This document shows positions 60,073 to 64,000 of a stretch of 64,000 nt of DNA, piece after piece. The stretch spans positions 221,374 through 285,373 of the forward strand of contig NZ_WIAO01000003.1 of assembly GCF_009451885.1 (NCBI RefSeq), in the 5' to 3' direction. The DNA is from Glycomyces albidus. Lineage in GTDB: Bacteria; Actinomycetota; Actinomycetes; Mycobacteriales; Micromonosporaceae. The position numbers and the translations under genes are program-made. The notes beneath the pieces were generated by a model. It saw only the letters and a list, made by a program, of their open reading frames with translations, was not told the DNA's origin and ran no database searches. Numbering within the stretch: position 1 is the first letter of the stretch; each line of letters starts with the position of its first letter.

Positions 60073-60861
60073 ATGAGCGAGTTGCTGGATTTCCTGGGCA
60101 CGGCCGAGCAGGCGGTGGCAAACGCTGCCGAGGTCATCCGCACCGGACTCGGGCGCGAACGCTCCATCAGCGGCAAAGGCGACCGCGACTACGCCACCGA
60201 CCTCGACTTCGCCGTCGAGGACGCCGTCCGCGAGTTCCTCGCCGCCGAGACACCCGGCATCCCGGTGCTGGGGGAGGAGCGCGGCCGCACCGGCGACACC
60301 GACTCGCATTACGAGTGGGTGCTCGACCCGATCGACGGCACCGTCAACTTCGCGCACGGCTCGCCCATGTACGCCGTCTCCCTCGCCCTGACCCACAACG
60401 GCATCTCGGTCGTCGGCGTCGTCGAGGCCCCCGCGAGCGAAGAGCGCTTCACCGCCGCCCTCGGCCACGGCGCCGCCGTGAACAAGCACCCGCTCGCCGT
60501 CCGCGGACCGGCCGCGCTCTCGGACGCCGTGGTCGCCTTCGGCGACTTCGGCGTCACCCCCGAATCCGAGCGCCGCAACGCCCACCGCCTCGAACTCTTC
60601 CGCCGCCTCGTCCCCAAGATCCAGCGCATCCGCATGCTCGGCACCGCCGCCCTCGACATGTGCTGGACCGCCGCGGGCCGCGTCGACGCCACCTACCATT
60701 CCTTCATCAACCCGTGGGACGTCGCCGCCGGCGTGGTCATCGCCCGCGAAGCCGGCGCCCTCGTCACCGACATCGACGGCGTCGACTACGACACCAGCGC
60801 CACCTCGATCCTCGCCTGCAACCCCGAACTGCACCGCGCGCTCCTCGCCGAGATCGCATAG
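60073..60861 (+). CDS. Inositol monophosphatase family protein
   Basis: 262 residues. A magnesium-dependent sugar-phosphate phosphatase of the IMPase/SuhB superfamily. The metal motifs are GEE (67-69), DPIDGTVNF (D85, D88) and NPWDVAAGVVIAREAG (D216). Substrates in actinobacteria include inositol-1-phosphate and histidinol phosphate; the sequence alone does not decide. The start ATG follows a weak GAGGAA. The kinase-like gene that follows begins ten bases after the stop, suggesting cotranscription. Confidence 0.92.
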   Translation: MSELLDFLGTAEQAVANAAEVIRTGLGRERSISGKGDRDYATDLDFAVEDAVREFLAAETPGIPVLGEERGRTGDTDSHYEWVLDPIDGTVNFAHGSPMYAVSLALTHNGISVVGVVEAPASEERFTAALGHGAAVNKHPLAVRGPAALSDAVVAFGDFGVTPESERRNAHRLELFRRLVPKIQRIRMLGTAALDMCWTAAGRVDATYHSFINPWDVAAGVVIAREAGALVTDIDGVDYDTSATSILACNPELHRALLAEIA

Positions 60862-60871
60862 AAGCGGTCCG

Positions 60872-61534
60872 GTGGAGCTCATCGCCTCGGGAAGGGCCTC
60901 TTCGGTGTTCGCGCTGGACGACCGCCGGGTCCTGCGCCGCTGCCAGTGGAACGTCGCGCAGGAGGCCCGCCTGATGCGGCACCTTGCCCGCAACGCCTAC
61001 CCGGTGCCCGAGGTCTACGAGGTCGCGGGCGGCGACATGGTCATGGAGCGCCTCTACGGACCCACCCTCGCGGAATCGATCATGACCGGCCGCACCGCAC
61101 CCGAGTCGGCGGCCGAGATCCTCGACGGGCTCCTCGACCGGCTGCGCGGTGTACCGGTCCCCGACTGGCTCCCCACCGAGGCCCGCGGCGTGGACTTCCG
61201 CGCCGACGCCTCCCCTTCCGTCCTCCACCTCGACCTCCACCCCGAGAACGTGGTCATCACCGGCGACGGCCCGGTGGTCATCGACTGGACCAACGCCGCC
61301 GCGGGCGACCACGCCGTGGACCGCGCCGTGAGCTGGGTGATCCTGGCCGAGATCGACCCCGAACCGCTTGGGCCGCAGGCGGATGCACTTGAGCCACTGC
61401 TCGATGCGCTGCGAGAGGGGCTGAGCGAGATCGCGCTGGCGACGGCGTTGCGGTTCCGCGAGGCCGATCCGCACCTGAGCGCGGCCGAGCGCGAGCGGGC
61501 CTCCGCCCGGGCCGCTCGGCTCACATGGCCATGA
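60872..61534 (+). CDS. Aminoglycoside phosphotransferase-like (APH/choline kinase fold) protein
   Basis: 220 residues from a GTG. The protein-kinase-like fold is reduced. The ATP lobe is ELIASGRASSVFALDDRRVLRR, and the catalytic loop is HLDLHPENV (H119, D121, H123, N126), followed by VVIDWTNA (D138) as the metal site. These residues are intact, so it may be active. At 220 residues it is shorter than the usual 260-300. The substrate is unknown; relatives phosphorylate sugars, amino alcohols or antibiotics. Its 3' end overlaps the convergent membrane-protein gene by 14 bases. Confidence 0.85.
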   Translation: MELIASGRASSVFALDDRRVLRRCQWNVAQEARLMRHLARNAYPVPEVYEVAGGDMVMERLYGPTLAESIMTGRTAPESAAEILDGLLDRLRGVPVPDWLPTEARGVDFRADASPSVLHLDLHPENVVITGDGPVVIDWTNAAAGDHAVDRAVSWVILAEIDPEPLGPQADALEPLLDALREGLSEIALATALRFREADPHLSAAERERASARAARLTWP

Positions 61535-61946
61535 CCAGCGCGATGACGATGAGAGCCGCGGCGGTCGCGATGAGGACCGTGTCGCCTGCGATCACGTGCC
61601 GCCGCAGCCCCGGCTCGGGCTCGGCGGTCCCGAGGTCGAGCGGGCCGGGATCGAAGGCGTGCCGTTCGATGAACGATGAGAAGGTCGGCCCGTAGGGGTC
61701 GAACTTGATCGCCTGGCCTCGCTCGATCGACTCGACGGCCCGCTTGGTGACCCGGCGCAATGTGAAACCCGCTGTGAAGACCACGACCGAGAGCAGCACG
61801 AACGGCTCGCTTTCGAAGAGGTTCGCGCGGGCGAGGAGCACGAGCAGGAGGGTCAGGCCGGCGCAGGCGAGGGCGGTCCCGCCCCAGAAGAGCAGCAGCC
61901 AGGTTCTTCTGCGCGAGGAGATTCGGTTCGGGGGAGTCGAGGGCAC
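61521..61946 (-). CDS. Small membrane protein of unknown function
   Basis: 141 residues. Three hydrophobic segments: two at the N-terminus (about 15-38 and 48-62) and one at the very C-terminus (about 119-140). Between them lies a soluble stretch containing RRVTKRAVESIERGQ and a FDPYGPTFSSF segment. I recognise no family. It overlaps the 3' end of the convergent phosphotransferase gene by 14 bases, and its last residues (VIALVMAM) are encoded there. Confidence 0.65.
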   Translation of the reverse strand: MPSTPPNRISSRRRTWLLLFWGGTALACAGLTLLLVLLARANLFESEPFVLLSVVVFTAGFTLRRVTKRAVESIERGQAIKFDPYGPTFSSFIERHAFDPGPLDLGTAEPEPGLRRHVIAGDTVLIATAAALIVIALVMAM

Positions 61947-61985
61947 GGCTTCCGGTCCTTTCCCGTATCGGCGGCCGAAAGCGAA

Positions 61986-62008
61986 GGGCCACCGCTCTGC
62001 GGTGGCCC
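61986..62008. terminator. Terminator downstream of the DUF397/XRE genes
   Basis: GGGCCACCG (61986-61994) pairs perfectly with CGGTGGCCC (62000-62008) around CTCTG. It is 66 bases past the DUF397 stop on the minus strand. Confidence 0.75.
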
Positions 62009-62074
62009 CTCAGTGTATGAATCTGTCGCTATTCGCCCGGTTCACTGGCCGGGCGGCCAAGTCGAAGGCGGGCC

Positions 62075-62329
62075 TCAGCCCGCGGCCTTCACCAGCGCGC
62101 TGAAGTCGGCGGCGGTCAGGTCGAACACCGGGGAGTCGGTGTCGAGCTTCGAGTCCCGAACGTGGAAGCCCGCATCATCGACACAGAAGGCGACCTCGAG
62201 GCAGTTAGTGTTGTTTCCTCCACCGCTGCGAGTGCTCTTGCGCCAGGCCCGGCGAACTTCGACGCAGTCGGTGTTGTTGCCGCTGCCGCTGCGGGTGCTC
62301 TTACGCCAGACGGTAACGCCAGTCGTCAT
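62075..62329 (-). CDS. DUF397 domain protein with a duplicated N-terminal motif
   Basis: 84 residues from the ATG at 62329. DUF397 proteins are small partners of WhiJ-type XRE regulators in Streptomyces-like development and antibiotic control. The normal WRKSSRSGGGNNCVEVA opening is present twice: residues 8-28 (WRKSTRSGSGNNTDCVEVRRA) and 29-49 (WRKSTRSGGGNNTNCLEV). A single normal C-terminal half follows, FHVRDSK and FDLTAADFSALVKA. The duplication is exact in length (63 bases). The start lies 29 bases inside the 3' end of the XRE gene, so translation is coupled. Confidence 0.88.
   Translation of the reverse strand: MTTGVTVWRKSTRSGSGNNTDCVEVRRAWRKSTRSGGGNNTNCLEVAFCVDDAGFHVRDSKLDTDSPVFDLTAADFSALVKAAG
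62183..62308 (-). repeat. Two 63-base tandem repeats inside the DUF397 gene
   Basis: Units 62246-62308 and 62183-62245 encode the doubled WRKSTRSG(S/G)GNN(T)DC motif. They differ at many third positions, so the duplication is not recent. Confidence 0.8.
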
Positions 62330-63134
62330 CGTTGTAGACCTCGATCCGGATCGCCTTTTTCCAAAGCATCTTGCGAAGCTCATCGTAACCTGCGATACGC
62401 GTGGGATCGTCGATGAGCCAGCTGGAGTCGGCGATCTCTGTGTATGCGATTGGTGGACCTGCGAGGTGGCTTTCCGCAGGCAGGTAGAGGCTGAAGCCGC
62501 TCTGATGTGCGGGCACCGGTCCGCGGCTGACGCGGATGAATACCCCAGGCTTGCGGGCCCAACGCTTGAGATGCTGCATCTGGTCTTGGTAGAGCTCATC
62601 GGAAATCATCCGAAGCTGGAGCAGAGCGGTTTCGCCTATTAGGAACTGGAGCGTTGGGCGATCCGTGCGTGCCTCGACAGCTTGTTGCCGCTCGTCTTTG
62701 AACTCCCAGCCTCGATCGACCCACTCGTCTGTGCCCGGTTCAGCGAGCCGAGCGACCGTGTAGTGATACTCCTGGAGCTGAAGGAGTCCTGGAACGAGCA
62801 GGGCATCGAACTTGAAGAAGAACCCGTAGAACCGCTCTGCAAGTGAGATGTAGAGGGCGTTGAACCGCATCTCGGCTTCGAGTGCCTGGCCCCCTTCCCG
62901 GCCGAGAGCGGCCTTCACCATGTATTCGGCCTTCTCCTCGCTGTGCCCGCATGCCTTGGCGAGCGCCTTGATGTTCTTGGCGGGCGGGCTGGTGCGGCCC
63001 GCCTCGTAGTCGCGGTAGGTGTCCTTTGAGAGGAGTGCTTCCTCCGCGACCTGCCGCTGCGTCTTCCCCGTTGCGAGGCGGCCCGTCTTGAGCATCATCC
63101 GGTTGAACCAGATGCCCGACTCCGTCTTCCCCAT
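62301..63134 (-). CDS. XRE family regulator with DUF5753 (WhiJ-like)
   Basis: 277 residues from the ATG at 63134 (GGGAG upstream). An N-terminal XRE helix-turn-helix (about 8-75: GKTQRQVAEEALLSKDTYRDYEAGRTSPPAKNIKALAKACG) is followed by the DUF5753 domain (about 95-270: KFDALLVPGLLQLQEYHYTVARL, FLIGETALLQLR, MQHLKRWARKPGVFIRVSR, YTEIADSSWLIDDP). Such proteins act with DUF397 partners in developmental and phage-related circuits of Actinobacteria. Lower GC than the neighbouring genes suggests later acquisition. Repeated GAGAAACG boxes upstream are candidate autoregulatory sites. Confidence 0.93.
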   Translation of the reverse strand: MGKTESGIWFNRMMLKTGRLATGKTQRQVAEEALLSKDTYRDYEAGRTSPPAKNIKALAKACGHSEEKAEYMVKAALGREGGQALEAEMRFNALYISLAERFYGFFFKFDALLVPGLLQLQEYHYTVARLAEPGTDEWVDRGWEFKDERQQAVEARTDRPTLQFLIGETALLQLRMISDELYQDQMQHLKRWARKPGVFIRVSRGPVPAHQSGFSLYLPAESHLAGPPIAYTEIADSSWLIDDPTRIAGYDELRKMLWKKAIRIEVYNDDDWRYRLA

Positions 63135-63206
63135 ACCTGCTCCCGAGTCTGTCGGTCCTCGTTGCGAACTATCACTATCGCACAGTCCACAGCAAATCCG
63201 AAGGTG

Positions 63207-63301
63207 TGAGAAACGCTGTGGGAGAAACGGACCGCGTAAGATCAGCGCCGAAATCTCCATGCCACGATTCCCACGCTCTGCTTGGGACACAACGTTTCTC
63301 A
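63207..63301. promoter_or_regulatory. GAGAAACG boxes upstream of the XRE gene
   Basis: TGAGAAACG (63207-63215) and GGAGAAACG (63221-63229) lie in direct order 14 bases apart; CGTTTCTCA (63293-63301) is the exact inverse of the first. All fall in the 329-base gene-free gap 63135-63463 between divergent genes. No other gene is seen in that gap. Confidence 0.5.
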
Positions 63302-63463
63302 TCTTGTGACCTGCGATTTCATCGTCTAGATTCGTGATGTCGACAGCCGATGTGATCGGTGGGCGACGCGCAAGAGTGGGCCGATGGCCCTCGCCATGGT
63401 CGCCGAGTCGCGAAACGCCGGCGAGGAAATGTCGGAAACTTGACAGTCCGAAATGGAGTTACG

Positions 63464-63781
63464 ATGACCGATGGAAAGCTTACGAGTGGCGAGGCCGATC
63501 CGGGATCGCTCAATCGGGGCACCTTTCAGGACCAATACCGGACCTATACCGTCCGCGCCTCCGGTCCTGACGCCCCCGATTCCTTTCAAGTCCTGACCGG
63601 GCCTCGGAACGACGATGTCGTCCTCGTCGTCTCCGGCCTGAACTCGGGCGACCTGCGGGCGACCTGGGGCCGGTTCTGGTCCCGACTGAAGCCCCAGGCG
63701 AAGATCTGGGTGGAGGAGCAGGCGTTCCGGGTCTTCTACCGTCGGGGCCTCCCGACCGCACGCACCGCGACGAGGTTCTGA
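63464..63781 (+). CDS. Small orphan protein of unknown function
   Basis: 105 residues from the ATG at 63464, GGAG five bases upstream. Soluble, no signal or membrane segment. The first 30 or so residues are polar and probably flexible; the rest (YRTYTVRASGPDAPDSFQVLTG, DDVVLVVSGL, LRATWGRFWSRLKPQAKIWVEEQAFRVFYRRG) looks like an alpha/beta domain ending in a basic helix. I recognise no family. It diverges from the XRE/DUF397 pair, a position where effector genes controlled by such regulators are often found. Confidence 0.6.
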   Translation: MTDGKLTSGEADPGSLNRGTFQDQYRTYTVRASGPDAPDSFQVLTGPRNDDVVLVVSGLNSGDLRATWGRFWSRLKPQAKIWVEEQAFRVFYRRGLPTARTATRF

Positions 63782-63800
63782 CGTTTCTATGTCTGTCAAG

Positions 63801-64000
63801 TCATGTCATGGCGGTCGGTGTTGCTGGTTGCAGCAGTCGGTAGATCTCTCGGGCGATGTACCGCTTCAGCATTCGGATGATCTCCTTTTTAGACTTTCCT
63901 TGCTGGATTCGTTTGGCCACGAACTGTCTCGTGCGCTTGTCATGGTGCATGCGGCAGATCGCGATCGTGTAGATCGCCCGGTTGAGCTGGCGGTTGCCGC
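63801..64000 (-). CDS. IS110 family transposase, C-terminal part (cut by window edge)
   Basis: The last 66 codons of a transposase run from the window edge to a TGA at 63801. The protein (GNRQLNRAIYTIAICRMHHD, then FVAKRIQQGKSKKEIIRMLK and YIAREIYRLL) matches the conserved C-terminal Transposase_20 domain of IS110/IS1111 elements, including the GN(R/K)xLNRA motif. The 5' part lies outside the window, so it is not possible to say whether the element is intact. Its GC content is clearly lower than that of the neighbouring core genes. Confidence 0.9.
   Translation of the reverse strand, partial: GNRQLNRAIYTIAICRMHHDKRTRQFVAKRIQQGKSKKEIIRMLKRYIAREIYRLLQPATPTAMT

Noticed and set aside
62301..63134. 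Prophage or toxin-antitoxin identity for the XRE gene
   Set aside because: The DUF5753 domain and the overlapping DUF397 partner identify it as a WhiJ-type pair; no phage structural genes are nearby.

Overview
The window is chromosomal DNA of a high-GC Gram-positive (actinobacterial) organism. The evidence is strongly GC-biased codon use, frequent GTG/TTG starts, 1-8 base start/stop overlaps, a WhiJ-type XRE regulator paired with a DUF397 protein, a ykoEDC thiamine transporter under a TPP riboswitch, and a sugar ABC transporter without its own ATPase. A member of Glycomycetales/Micromonosporales is a reasonable guess, but the sequence alone does not settle the genus.

Layout. 0.3-8.8 kb holds core metabolism: gltBD (glutamate synthase), pyk and a TesB-type thioesterase. 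9-16 kb holds an acyltransferase-3/SGNH membrane protein, a sulfotransferase, a GNAT enzyme, an unusual translationally coupled pair (a P-loop-less NTPase-like protein and a membrane-anchored periplasmic-binding-fold protein) and a CsbD stress protein. 16-20.5 kb is a LacI regulator with a GH2 beta-galactosidase. 20.5-28.3 kb holds a lipoprotein, an EamA exporter, two tandem SGNH hydrolases, a RecQ-phosphoribosyltransferase fusion, a DUF1349 protein and an alkyltransferase-like protein. Two copies of a conserved intergenic element flank this block. 28.4-31.7 kb is the TPP riboswitch and ykoE-ykoD-ykoC, with a tandem duplication of the D/C junction. 31.8-41.2 kb is a mixed set: MBL hydrolase, TetR-controlled heterodimeric ABC exporter, VOC protein, intradiol dioxygenase, methyltransferase, GNAT and Tag glycosylase. 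41.4-45.4 kb holds a secreted phosphodiester glycosidase/metallophosphoesterase fusion and a lipoprotein.

The most coherent system is 45.5-59.9 kb. A LacI-type regulator diverges from a seven-gene operon encoding a secreted multidomain (alpha/alpha)6 glycosidase, a secreted GH43 enzyme, a Tat-exported GH146-like beta-L-arabinofuranosidase with an inserted LamG domain, an ABC sugar importer (binding lipoprotein and two permeases), and a cytoplasmic GH127 beta-L-arabinofuranosidase. The zinc/cysteine active sites of both arabinofuranosidases are intact. I read this as a locus for degrading and importing arabinose-rich plant glycans, probably beta-arabino-oligosaccharides of hydroxyproline-rich glycoproteins. 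A strong promoter with a 16-bp palindrome just downstream gives a simple regulatory model.

The right end (61.9-64 kb) is visibly less GC-rich. It carries an inositol-monophosphatase-like gene and a phosphotransferase at its left border, then the XRE/DUF397 pair, an orphan small gene and the 3' end of an IS110 transposase cut by the window edge.
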